Assembly: GCA_033961575.1 (NCBI GenBank)
Contig: CM066732.1
Span: 107,758,687-107,822,686, forward strand
Direction of reading: 5' to 3'
DNA from: Aselliscus stoliczkanus
Taxonomy: Eukaryota > Chordata > Mammalia > Chiroptera > Hipposideridae
Length of the DNA stretch: 64,000 bases
Part shown: piece by piece, positions 51,291 to 62,280 of the stretch
How positions within the stretch are numbered: the stretch's first letter is position 1
How the letters are laid out: every line of letters begins with the position of its first letter
Notes under the pieces: model-generated
Told to the model about the DNA's origin: nothing
Database searches by the model: none
What the model saw: the letters and a program-made list of their open reading frames with translations, nothing else
Position numbers and translations under genes: made by a program

Positions 51291-51598
51291 CTTAAGTTCC
51301 TCAATGCTGTATTTACTTTACTTTTTCTATTGCTACTAGTCAAAGTGCTTTGTTTTTTTTGCATATTAGAGATTTTTGATTTGAATTTAGATTTACTTCC
51401 ATTAGGCTTAGCTGTATTAGGTTTACTTGCACTGAATTTAGTTGTATTAGGTTTATTTGTGTTAGACTTTGTGGGATTTTTAGCAGTTATATTTTTTGTC
51501 CTTGGAGGTGAGAGCTGAAGGGTAGAAGTGTTTGCACTAATGGAAGATGTAGTTGACGATCCTGATTGAAGAGGTCCAACTGAAGCTCGAATAGTAAC
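51291..51598 (-). CDS. ZNF280D: ZNF280D exon d: Ser/Asn/Lys/Thr-rich linker
   Basis: Exon of 308 nt, starting on a codon boundary (GTTACTATT = VTI) and ending after two bases of an Arg codon (AG|GTAATC). It encodes 102 residues plus a split codon. There is a Ser/Thr-rich segment (about residues 6-32), then a low-complexity basic stretch with repeated SKPNT / NKPNT / AKPNG units (about 40-67), then KKQSTL and a basic end TALRNLR. No zinc finger lies here; it is an apparently disordered spacer between the central and C-terminal finger groups. The opposite strand is open for 62 codons purely because of the repeat composition. Confidence 0.93.
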
Positions 51599-53436
51599 CT
51601 ACAAAAATGAAGATAATATTTACTTTAGAAAATTATTCCTTCAATCAGTATTAAAAATATCACTGTATAACAAAAGTTAAATATCATTATTTTGCAAAGA
51701 GTAAGTATAAACTATAACTGGATAAGTCTTCCATTTATTTTAAATGTTTAAGTGAAATCAATTTTGATATTAATTTATTGTAGTATTACATTTTTGTACT
51801 GATATCAGTTATATATTAACAGCTATTAATGGATAATTAGGAGTTAATGCAAATTGCATGACTATTAAAAGAGCACATTCCATAATTGCTACTTTTATGC
51901 TCTAATATAACCACAAAAATTCACATACACAGAGGTCAAAATTAAATCTCAAAGCCTGAAAAATACCTCTAGAAAGGCCTGCATTACCTTTTACTTTGCA
52001 TTACCCACAGTAAATGTGACCTCCTCTGTTACAGGGGCTCAATGGGCAGAATTTACGTTTACAAAGTTTATAGGAGGGGTTACATCAATTCAATACACTT
52101 CATGGAGAGTTTAATAATATTTAGAATTTCCTTACAGAGAAAAAATATAAGGCTTAAGATTTAGTATTCAGAAATTATGTTAGTTGGTTGACAATGGAAA
52201 ACACAATAGCCTACTAACATTCTCATTAATCATTTCACTATTCTCGCCCCATGTATATTAGGAACAGCCTATGAGGAAGTCCTATGAGAATACGTGCTTT
52301 GGTATCACACAAAAGCACTGAACTAGGAATCAAAAGACCTGAAGTTAAATCTCATACTATTCTTCCCAGCCATGTGGCCTTGAATAAGTAACTTATCCTC
52401 TTACGCATCCTTATCTATAATATGGGGCAGTACGTGCCTTGTCTATCTCACCAGATTGCTGTATGAATTAAATAACAGAAACTATGAAAAAGCATACCGA
52501 AAGCCTAATCCTAAGGTGCTATAAAACATTTAGTATAGTTATTATTAATATTATTACTGCTATTATCATGAATAAGGGAAAATATGCGAGAGGACTGCAC
52601 TGCTTACATTAGTGTTGTGCATGTATAATCCCAGCATGGAATGAATGGGCTGCAGGGAAGGATGCTGGATAGCTTCTCTTGCTCTAGGTCTTCAGAGCAT
52701 GGCTTTATATTGTTTTAGTTAATTCAAATAACAGACATACCCACATTCAAAGGTAAGAACCCAAAGCCAAATATAAATGTTTTGGGGATTATTTCACTTT
52801 GGATTATCCATGCCTCTGTTTCCCTCCACTGGAGCAAATATTCAAGAGCTGACTGTATATAAAGAAGTCAGAAAAAACAGAGGTATATAAGGCAAAAAAG
52901 GAAAAGTAAATTACAATCATTAGTATGCAGTCAGACATGTGTTTGCTCACTTAAACATAACGCTATCCAGCAGCAAAACTTGCTTCTCTGAAAGTAGACT
53001 TAGTAATAACAACTTCAATAAGCATCTAAGAACCTATGGCATTCAAGGCACTGTACCAGATGCTGAGGACACAAAGATAAATAAAACATGACTCCTGATC
53101 TCAAATAGTTTAGTAGATAAAACCCATATACACACTGCCAACTGGAATAGCTCAAAAAAAGGCTATATAATATTGACACAACCCAGTGATCCAGGGAACA
53201 GTTAATCCAGTTGCACTTTTTACAAAGGAATACCATTCTAGCAGAGCACACAGCACTGACCAAAAAAACAATGGTTAGACGGGGGTTTTTCTAAACATAA
53301 GAATGATAAAATCTAAAATTAGAGTCAATAAAAATCAGTAACTATTTTTTAAAGATTATATTCAATAGATAAAACCAGGCAGAAGTTAATTTCTAATACC
53401 ATACAAAACATTAAAAGACAATATATTTGAACTCAC
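51599..53436 (-). other. ZNF280D intron, 1.8 kb
   Basis: Holds a sense-oriented MIR at about 52290-52560 and a fragment of an old interspersed repeat around 53015-53110 (AGGCACTGTACCAGATGCTG-type text, class unresolved). Otherwise AT-rich with nothing I can name. Confidence 0.65.
52290..52560 (+). repeat. MIR, sense
   Basis: CCAGCCATGTGGCCTTGAAT, AAGTAACTTATCCTCTTACG, CTATAATATGGGGCAGTACG. Confidence 0.65.
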
Positions 53437-53571
53437 TTTTGTTCCAGGAGGCAATCCTTCTAGCTGTTTAGGTTTCATAAATGTTCGATGATGCTGAGTC
53501 TTGTGATCCATTTTCTCTTTGCATGTCAAAAACTGCAGTCGGCATTTTGTACAGCGATGTATTCCTTTTTT
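53437..53571 (-). CDS. ZNF280D: ZNF280D exon c: C2H2 finger and [13 protein letters not shown] motif
   Basis: Exon of 135 nt (45 codons, phase 0/0) with acceptor TTTCCAG| and a strong donor AAA|GTGAGT. It encodes [14 protein letters not shown]..., a C2H2 finger (CTKC, twelve residues, H-x3-H in HKTQHH). This is followed by the basic linker [13 protein letters not shown], a signature I associate with ZNF280C/D. The open frame runs on beyond the donor into the intron, but that extension is not conserved-looking. Confidence 0.94.
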
Positions 53572-53807
53572 CTGGAAATAGAAAAAAGGAAAAATAATTT
53601 CTACAATCACGAATCCTGTGTCCTGAAACTGCTCTGATTTACTTTTAATGATTCTGAAATAATTTTTTAAATAGTATTCTATATCTTTCATCATAAATAT
53701 TAGCAAAGTATTTAATTTTGTAAAAACATTTTGCATTAGTATTTGGATTTCAAACATGTGTATTACTATACAGAAATTGAACATGCAAGTTGTATCAATA
53801 AACTCTC

Positions 53808-54256
53808 GGGCCGGCAGAGTGGTGCACTGGTTAAGAGCTGGTTTGGAATGCCAGGGCCCCGGTTCAGATCCCACATATGGGGGCCAGTGACACTGCCCTT
53901 TACAGCGAACAACAGCTCCACCTGGAGCTGGGCTGTGCGAGCCCCGGCAACAGTGTAGGCTGCAGCCCCTGCTGCAGTGGGCTGCCATGGGCTACAGTGA
54001 GTGGCCGGCAGCCAGCGTGAGCGGCTGGCAGTCAGCATGAGCTGCCAATAGCCGCAGTGAGCGACCATCCAGAGGCCGGCGACCGATCTGCCTCACCCGG
54101 ACGAGTGCAATGACTATACCAACATGGGCCAGTGAAGCAACCGCCTCTGCAACTAGACTGAAGAACAAAAAGACAGCAACGTGTCTGTGCCTCTACCCCA
54201 ATTCCCCAATGCTGTTCCCCTCCCCCGATTCCCCAATAAAATCTTAAAGAAAAAAA
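53808..54256 (+). mobile_element. Long composite SINE
   Basis: Third long copy: head GGGCCGGCAGAGTGGTGCAC, body, then CCCCAATAAAATCTTAAA and an A-run. The duplication is weaker (AAACTCT on both sides). It lies 240 bp upstream of the 53571-53437 exon, in the sense opposite to the gene. Confidence 0.9.
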
Positions 54257-54486
54257 AAAAAACTCTAATGGAAGTTCTCTCAATGGTGTGCAAGCTCCTT
54301 TAATTATAATTTTAAGATATTTAGACACAAGATACTATGAAAATGAACAACACTACGTTTTTATCCTAGAAAAAAGTAAATACTTTTTAATTTTTGCTTT
54401 TGCACTTGGTTAACAAGTTGGTAAAAGAAATTCAAGTATTTAACCAGACATTTCAAAGAAGGATGTTAAAGAAATGGTTGTTTAAG

Positions 54487-56199
54487 TAATCAAAACAGTA
54501 TGGTATTGGCATGAAAACAGACACAGATCAGTGGAACAGAACAGAGAGCCCAGAAATAAATCCAGGCATATACGGACAGTTAGTCTATGAGAATGGAAGC
54601 AAAAATTTACATTGGAGTAAAGATAGTCTATTTAATAAATGGTGCTGGGAAAATTGGACTGACACATGCAAAAAATTGAAACTGGACCACCTCCTTACGC
54701 CATATACAAGAACAAATTCAAAATGGATTAAAGACTTAAATGTAAGACCTGAAATCATAAAACTCCTAGAAGAAAACATAGGGAGTAAATTTGCAGACAT
54801 TACCCTGAGCAATATTTTTACTGATACATCGCCATGGGCAAGGGAAGTAAAAGAAAAAATGAGCATATGGGATTATATCAAACTTAAAAGTTTTTCACAA
54901 CAAAGGAAACCATCAATAAAACAAAAAGGAAGCCTACTGAATGGGAGAAGGTATTTTCCAACAATATATCTGATAAGGGATTAATAGCCAAAATTTATAA
55001 AACTCTCATGTAACAACACCAAAAAAACAAACAACCCCATTAAAAAATGGGCAGACGATATGAAGAGACATTTCTCTAAAGTGGACATACAGATGGCCAA
55101 CAGGCGTATGAAAAAATGTTCAACCTCACTGGTCATTATGGAAATTCAAATAAAAACCACAATGAGATACCACCTCACTCTGGTCAAAATGGCTATCATC
55201 AATAAATCAACAAACAACAAGTGCTGGTGGGGCTGTAGGGAAAAGGGGACCCTGCTGCACTGTTGGTGGGATTGCAGATTGGTGCAGCCACTATGGAAGT
55301 CAGTATGGAAGTGTCTCAAAAACTAGAAATGGAACTACCTTTTGACCCAGCAATTCCACTCCTAGGTATTTACCCTGAAAAACCCAAGACACTAAGTCGA
55401 AAAATTATATGCACCCCTATGTTCATTGCAGCGCTATTTACAATAGCCAAGACTTGGAAACAACCGAAATGCCCGTGGGTAGATGACTGGATTAAGAAAC
55501 TGTGGTACATTTACACAATGGAGTATTACGCAGCCATAAAGAAGAAAAATTGTACCATTTGCAACGATATGGATGGACCTAGAGAACATTATGTTAAGTG
55601 AAATAAGTCAGTCAGAGAAAGACAAATACCATATGATCTTACTTATATGTGGAATCTAAAGAACTGAATAAATGAGCAAAATAAACAGAAATAGTCTTAG
55701 AGACAAAGAAAAAACTGATGAGAGATAGATGGGATGGGGATGGGCATGAGGGAGAAGGGGAAGGGACGAGGCAACATCAACTGGTAACTACAATACTACT
55801 GCAGAGACAGAAGAGACAGTTTAGGGAATATAATCAATAATGTTGTAAATATTTTTTTAGGGGACCAGATGGATTCATGTCTTGTCAGGGAGACCACTCT
55901 ATCGACGGTGTAGTGGACTGACTACTGCACTGGCCTGACTACTGCACTGTACATCTGAAGCTGCCGCTGATTAATATTAGATGTTGACTATAATTTAACA
56001 CATAGATAGTCATGGGATGTGGAGTATAGTGTGGGGATGTGGTCGATGGAATTGTAATAGATATGTATGATATCATGGGTTGGGGTAGAGGGGAAGGGGA
56101 GAGGGCAGTCACTTTGTAAGGGGTGAAAAAGATAACTACTGCATAGTTCTGTACATCTGTAACTATTAATAATAATAAAAATAATAATAATTTTAAAAA
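54487..56199 (+). mobile_element. 5'-truncated LINE-1 copy with target-site duplication
   Basis: Homologous to the 3' 1.7 kb of the element at 1-6095: ORF2 C-terminus from [19 protein letters not shown] onward, then 3' UTR and an (AAT)n-like A-rich tail. It is bounded by a duplication of about 14 bp (AAATGGTTGTTTAA at 54472-54485; AAATGGTTGTGTAA at 56199-56212), the mark of LINE-1 target-primed insertion. It has fewer lesions than the other copy, with a 157-codon open stretch at 54511-54984, suggesting it is younger. Confidence 0.9.
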
Positions 56200-57049
56200 A
56201 ATGGTTGTGTAAAGCTGTGCTATATAATGAAACTTTCTGCAGTGATGAAAATGTTCTAGAGCTGCACTGTTCAATACAGTAGCCACTAGTCACATATGGT
56301 TATTGAGCACCTGAAATGTGCCAAGTACAACTGAGGAACTGAATTTTTAATTAATTTAATTTTAATTAATTTAATTTTAAATAGCCACACATGATTAATG
56401 GCTATTACATTGAACAATGTGAATATGGAGGAATAAACCAGAACAACTATTCCCAAACTACTTACTGATTGAGACACCCTGACTGAGTCCCTCCTCAAAC
56501 CCAATCCTGCCACTATTCTATAGATGTGAAGCAGGACCCAAGAAAAATCTAAGTTATTTCCCCATAGCTAGTGACACTGCCAGACTCCTGAGCCAGTGTT
56601 CTTTTTACTATATAATATCAACTACAATCTTTACCTATATGCTCTCATTAATTTAAAAATTATATATATGTACATAAAATTGTATGTTATGCATACATAT
56701 ATATAAACAACATATAACATACAAAATAATGTTTTCTCTAAAGCTGCAATCTGCCATATAGACCATTATTTCCATTTAAATATAATCAACCATTTATAAA
56801 ATTCAAGTAAGGGAATATACTGACACAGTTACTGGCACACAGGCATTTCTTAAGTTCTCTACAAAGTTCAAAACAATATATAAGTACGTGTTAGTATTAC
56901 TATTCTAGCCACATCTTAAGACTATTTTGGAAATTTGGAATATTGGATTATATCATAGGTACAGGCAACTTAAATAAATTCACTTATATTTGGCTTAAGG
57001 AAGGGGAAAAAAAGAGAAAGCTTGGTCAAGAAACAGATATCAAGACAAC

Positions 57050-58084
57050 ATGACAGAAAGAAAGTCCTCTAGAACCCAGTCCCAAAAATCTTACCTGTAT
57101 CTATAATCACTCCTTTGGTTACCTCATCCAGTTTCATGGCTTTAACTACCACGTATGCAACTGCTTACCTGACATCACTACCTGCATAATATACATCTCA
57201 AATCAACATGGGCAAAATTGAATTCTGGATTTCCACCTACATCCCTGTCCCCCTAAATGTGCTCTTTCCTCAGTCTTCCTTATATGACTGTATATAAAAA
57301 ACTCCATTCCTGCAAGTGCTTAGGACAAAAAAACTTGGGTCGCTCTCTCTTACATCCCATATCCAACACACTAACAAAACCTGTGGGTTTCACCTTCAAA
57401 AACTTTCACAATCTTTCTACTTCTCATTACCTCCAAACCACTGCCACCATACTGGCCTAACCCACTCACCTGGGCTTCTATAACAACCTCTTTTCTCCCT
57501 GTCATCTTCTTTCCTCCCTATGGTCTATTCTTCCCACAGCTGCCAATTACCTTAAAACATGACAGATCTTTCATATGCTTAAAATGCTCTGATGGCTTTC
57601 CAAAGTCCTGATTCTGGTTTACCAAGGCTCTGCATGAACTGGCCCACATTCTATCGCTATAACCTTATCTCCTACTATTCCTCTTATTAGTTTACTCTGC
57701 TCTAGACACAACTGGCCTCTTTGATGCTTTCTGAGTGCCCCAGGTATACACTTACTTCACTGCCTAATAATGTTACCTCTCCCAGATTTGCACATGGCTT
57801 ACTCCTTTGTTTCCTTCAAAGAGACCCGTTTTTGACCCCTTTATATACACAACAGCAACCACTCCTCCACTCCCAACACCTCCCTAAATCTTTGGCACTC
57901 CCTAGCCTCCACATTTCCTTCCACAATACCTATCACCAGCTAGCATGCATATACATTCAAATATAAACACACAAACATTTATTATCGTATTTCACTATAA
58001 TACAAAATCCAGAGGGTACAAATTTTTTTTTTTGTTCACTGCTATATAATACCTAAAACAGCCCCTTGCACATAGTAAGGCAAC
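57050..58084 (+). mobile_element. LINE-2 3' region
   Basis: Second sense LINE-2 copy: CATCCAGTTTCATGGCTTTA, CTTACCTGACATCACTACCT, CCAAGGCTCTGCATGAACTG, and a 3' end with TTCACTGCTATATAATACC and CACATAGTAAGGCAACCAAT. A short SINE has landed at its 3' tail (58101). Confidence 0.78.
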
Positions 58085-58100
58085 CAATAAATATTTTTTA

Positions 58101-58230
58101 TTTTCATTTTCTTTCTTTTTTTTTTTTTTTTTTGTTTGAGGGCAGTGTCACTGGCCCTCATATGTGGGACCCGAACCGGGGCCGCTGGCATCCCAAGCCA
58201 GTGCTTAACCAATGCGCCACTTGGCCGGCC
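58101..58230 (-). mobile_element. Short tRNA-derived SINE
   Basis: Minus-strand copy with a long T-run. Perfect duplication CAATAAATATTTTTTA (58085-58100, 58231-58246). Inserted at the 3' end of a LINE-2 copy. Confidence 0.94.
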
Positions 58231-58677
58231 CAATAAATATTTTTTAAAGAAATGGATAGTACTGACTCTGGGTGGTGAACACATAAAGCAATATATAGAT
58301 GATGTACTACAGAATTATACACTTGAAACCTACGTAGTTTTGTTGACCACTGTCACTCCAATAAATTTCAATTAAAAAAAAAGAATGGATGGTGAGGCAG
58401 AAAGCAAGAGACTGACAGAGAAAGTATATATGAGTACATATGAGGTACAATTTTACTAACTTAAAATATCTGCCATTCCATTCAATGAATTTGTCCAGAG
58501 CCCTGAGACAGACTACATTAATTTATAATACTATTCCTTTAGTTGGACACAAGTCTTGAACATCTCTCTTGTGTATGTATGCATTTCAGTATGTTATGGG
58601 TGATAAAGAGACAGTGCATTTTTAATAATATGATGTTCAACAAAAGAACTGGTGATCCATTTGAAGAATAGAGAAAT

Positions 58678-58829
58678 AATTGAACTTTTTGACAAAAATA
58701 CTACATTGTTGAAGAGACTTGAGGGATTTAAGAATAATTCTGACTATAGGTAATTGAACTTTTTGACAAAAATACTACATTGTTGAAGAGACTTGAGGGA
58801 TTTAAGAGTAATTCTGACTATAGGTAATT
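58678..58829. repeat. 74-bp tandem duplication
   Basis: Two head-to-tail copies of a 74-bp unit starting AATTGAACTTTTTGAC (58678 and 58752), differing by a single A/G change (AGAATAATTC against AGAGTAATTC). Intronic, non-coding. Confidence 0.95.
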
Positions 58830-58859
58830 TCTGCCCTTAGATATAATACCAATATGAAA

Positions 58860-59625
58860 TCTGACTCAATGGTAGAGCAATATAAAGACTGGGCTCTGAA
58901 GTGAAACTTTAACTCTGCTTTTTAACAATGGATAAGTGACTGTCTCTAAAACTTTGTTTCCTTATCTATAAATTAAAAAGAAGACGAGGCCTGACAATTA
59001 AGTACGCAAACTTGTTGCAAAGATGTTGCTAACCTTTTTTGATATCTGAGGGATTATTTGTTATGAATTTGTACCAACTGGACAAACAGTTAACCAAGTT
59101 TACTATTTGGAAGTGTTGAAAAGGCTGCGTGAAAAAGTTAGATGACCTGAACTTTTTGCCAACAATTCATGGCTCTTGCATCACAACAATGCACCAGCTC
59201 AAACGGCACTGTCTGTGAGGGAGTTTTTAGCCAGAAAACAAATAAGTATATTGGAACACCCTTCCTACTCACCTGATCTGGCCCCCAAATGACTTCTTTC
59301 TTTACCCGAAGATAAAGGAAATATTGAAAGGAAGACATTTTGATGACATTCAGGACATCAAGGGTAATACAATGACAGCTCTGATGGCCATTCCAGAAAA
59401 AAAGTTCCAAAATTGCTTTGAAGGGTGGACTAGGTGCTGGCATTGGTGTATAGCTTCCCAAGGGAAGTACTTTGAAGATGACTATCGTGATATTCAGCAA
59501 TGAGGTATGCAGCACTTTTTCTAAGATAAGTTCATGAGCTTAATTGTCTTACCTCGTATACATAAGATGATTGTGAGGTTTAATCACAAAACATGTAAAG
59601 CACCTACTGCTGCCATAAGTGATTT
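58860..59625 (+). repeat. MIR split by the mariner element
   Basis: MIR left part to 58984 (GGGCTCTGAAGTGAAACTTT ... TTTCCTTATCTATAAATTAA) and right part from 59557 (GATTGTGAGGTTTAATCAC, CATGTAAAGCACCTACTG). The two parts are contiguous in the MIR consensus as I remember it. Confidence 0.7.
58985..59556 (+). mobile_element. Mariner element inside a MIR
   Basis: Same family as 13922-14483 but on the plus strand: ends CGAGGCCTGACAATTAAG and, inverted, CGAGGTAAGACAATTAAG. Transposase text shows HHNNAPAQTALSVREF, with the expected catalytic D replaced by N, and an extra A in the DLAPND motif that shifts the frame, so it is dead. Confidence 0.85.
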
Positions 59626-61162
59626 TATAGCTTAACTGCTTGTATTTTATTAAAGATCTAATGAGCATATTTAACACATCCAAAATCATTTTCACTATCT
59701 TAAAAAGTCATACAAACTGGGTTATCAGCTCTAAACAATCATCGAAGACTGAATAATATAACCTCTTAAAGAAAAGTTACAACCAATATCTTCAAAGACA
59801 ATAAAATGAACCATAGAGTTAACAATTCTTATTGTCTAGTATCACACTAATAATGTGTCATCTCAATTACAAGTTTATAATCCTACTCAGCTAAGGTTTT
59901 CCAGTCTTTTGCAAATAATTATACAAATTGTAAATACTTGAAGAATGCCTGATGATCCTTTTATTAATAGATTTTCTCCTCTTTACTGCTAACTACCTAC
60001 ATCCTAGGTATTTCAAAAAAAAAAAAAAAAAATTGGGCACCCAAAGCAAGTTAAGACATAAAACTCAGGGTAAAAAACTAATTATAAATCACATAACCCG
60101 TTTAGTAGGGCCACACATCTCGTTCATAATTATCATTCTTCCCACATGTACATCTTATTCTGGAGCTTAGTATAAAGCATACAGGAAAAATTATGTGAAA
60201 AGACCCATAATGAAGTAGAACTACTGTCTTACTTTCGCTTTCAAAATCAAAATCAAAAATGAAATACAGAGTGCCAAGAACTGTGTTCCTCAAGAAATGT
60301 TAATAGATATTCTGCAAATAAAGGGCTCCATGGCCCAAATATGTATGGGGAATAACACATATCACTTGCTTAGAGATTTAAAATGTATTAGCATTTTAAA
60401 ATCTCTGGGAATTCCAGACAAATAAAACTTCAATTTTGTGAATCTAGGCATTTACCAAATTTATTTACCAGTAACAATTTGGGTGTAAACATCTATTAAC
60501 AACTGATGGATCATTGTTAAAGAAACCTAGACTAGAAAGATCTTGCCAGAACTTCTCAAGGATAGGTTAGCATCCCAGTCACATCATACGTGATTCTACA
60601 TTCATTGGGAAATTCTACTTTTATGATATTTTCCAATTAAAAACCATAAGATGGTTTCATGATTATCTAATGACTGAAACTGAAAGCAAAGTGAGAAACC
60701 AATGCTGAATAAATTGGCATGCCATTTTAATCAATAATAAATAAATGTAATGGGCTGATAAGTGAGGTAGTGAGGTGACAAAACTTGATTATATGATCAG
60801 GTTCAGTAAATCTATTGACTTCCTGGTTTGGCAAAGGTACTGTTACTGTTACTCTTTCAAGCACTAAAGAACAGAATCAGTGTTGCATAAAAGTTTTCAG
60901 CCCAAATAAAGGACGGCTTAATTGCTTCAGGAAAAGAACCAGTATTACCAGTAAGCAAAATATCAGAATTCAAGTGAAGGGTATAAGCACTAATACTTAT
61001 TATAAATTTATATATAATAAAAATTATATAGCAGAAGTGACAGAAGTCATCCACAACACAAGTTATGGCCTAAATACAGTTCTTAGGCAGAGTTCACATA
61101 TCCAGCAACAGGTATCATTATTCTTTCCTTTATCACTGGCAGCTACAAAAGACCACTCCTGG

Positions 61163-61648
61163 CCAGCCGGGTGGCTCAGTTGGTTGAGAGTTGGCTTAAG
61201 AGCGTAACCTCTGAGCAACAGGGCCACCGGTTCAATTCCTACATGGGCCAGTGATGTTGTGTGCCTGAGCTGAGCTGCCAAAGGTGGCAGGATGACTCAG
61301 CTGGTGTAACAACAAGATTGCCTGTTCAACGGTGGGCTATGCCCACCTGCAACTAAGACTGAACTCGGCACCTTGAGCTGAGCTGCCACCAGGATGGCTC
61401 AGTGGATACAGCGTGCACTCTTAACAACAAGGCTGCTGGTTCAACTCCTGCATGGGATGGTAGCTGCACCTACCCACAACTAAGATTGAACACAGCACCT
61501 TGAGCTTAGAGGCCACGAGATGCCAACAGGCAGCCAGATGGTGACTGGAGCCCTCCACAACAAAGTTTGAAGAACAACAACTTGGCTGGTCCCCTTCCCT
61601 AATTCCCCAACACTGTTCCCCTCCACCAATTCCCCAATAAAATCTTAA
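61163..61648 (+). mobile_element. Modular SINE with several tRNA-like units
   Basis: Starts GGCCAGCCGGGTGGCTCAGT and shows three GGNTGGCTCAG / GGTTCAA-type units (about 61162-61240, 61290-61335, 61392-61455). It ends with the same TTCCCCAATAAAATCTTAAA tail as the long SINEs. Perfect duplication AAAAGACCACTCCTGG (61147-61162, 61649-61664) shows it inserted as one piece. Confidence 0.9.
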
Positions 61649-62133
61649 AAAAGACCACTCCTGGTCAATGATGACAATACATCTTCTCATAATAAGGGGG
61701 TAGAAAGTAGAAATACAGTTGGAAAAGAAAGAAGAAATTAAGATTATGGGTCCTCAATCTTTTCTTTCTCAGTTCAAATTCATCATTTCCCCTGCTCCTG
61801 TTAACAACCTTCAAAATCATTCTCATATAGACTCTTAGACCCTGAAATATCTGCTCTTCTGGATATTCCACTTACCTTGCCTTTTTCCCTTCAATACTAG
61901 GTTTCCTAATTCTAGCTAAGTTTCAAATTTTTCATTTATGAGCCAAAACATCACCGGAAAGGAAACAAGGAAAAGAAATGAAAGTTTCACAAGTAATTCA
62001 GCACAAACTGTAAATTAACTGTGTCATTTGGAACAACACTGTTTCCCTTATAGAACAAATATAACCATCGTTCTAAGTCATAATCTAACTTTTCACTAAA
62101 ACAACATGAACAAATAAGAAGTGGTAATCTCAC

Positions 62134-62280
62134 CTGATGCTTCATATAATGATGCATATAGGGTGTTGCAATTTTAATAACTTTGAGGCAAAACGGACAC
62201 AGCAAATTCTTAGTGTTTTCATGGGATGTTCTAAAATGAGTTTCTACATCAGAAAATGATGATGATCTATAATTGCAAAC
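62134..62280 (-). CDS. ZNF280D: ZNF280D exon b: two C2H2 fingers
   Basis: Exon of 147 nt, exactly 49 codons, phase 0 at both ends, bounded by TTTGTAG| and CAG|GTGAGA. Its first residues (VCNYRSSSF) complete the CxxC begun in the preceding exon, giving C-x2-C-x12-H-x4-H ending in THFRTSH. A second finger follows: CPFC, twelve residues, then H-x3-H in MHHYMKH. This block is highly conserved in ZNF280 proteins. No frameshift or stop is seen. Confidence 0.94.

Larger units (their letters stand above)
53572..62133 (-). other. ZNF280D intron, ~8.6 kb, repeat-rich
   Basis: Contains, in plus coordinates: a long SINE (53808-54256), a 5'-truncated LINE-1 (54487-56199), a LINE-2 copy (about 57050-58084), a short SINE (58101-58230), a 74-bp tandem duplication (58678-58829), a MIR split by a mariner element (58860-59625), and a multi-module SINE (61163-61648). 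Stretches 56220-57040, 59630-61140 and 61670-62130 show no recognisable gene or repeat apart from simple AT-rich runs. No additional in-phase exon was found. Confidence 0.75.

Noticed and set aside
51330..51518. 62-codon plus-strand frame rich in Leu/Val
   Set aside because: It is the antisense of the Asn/Lys/Ser repeat exon of ZNF280D and is explained by codon composition.
53766..54068. 100-codon minus-strand frame overlapping GC-rich sequence
   Set aside because: It lies entirely within the long SINE at 53808-54256; similar frames occur in the other long SINE copies.
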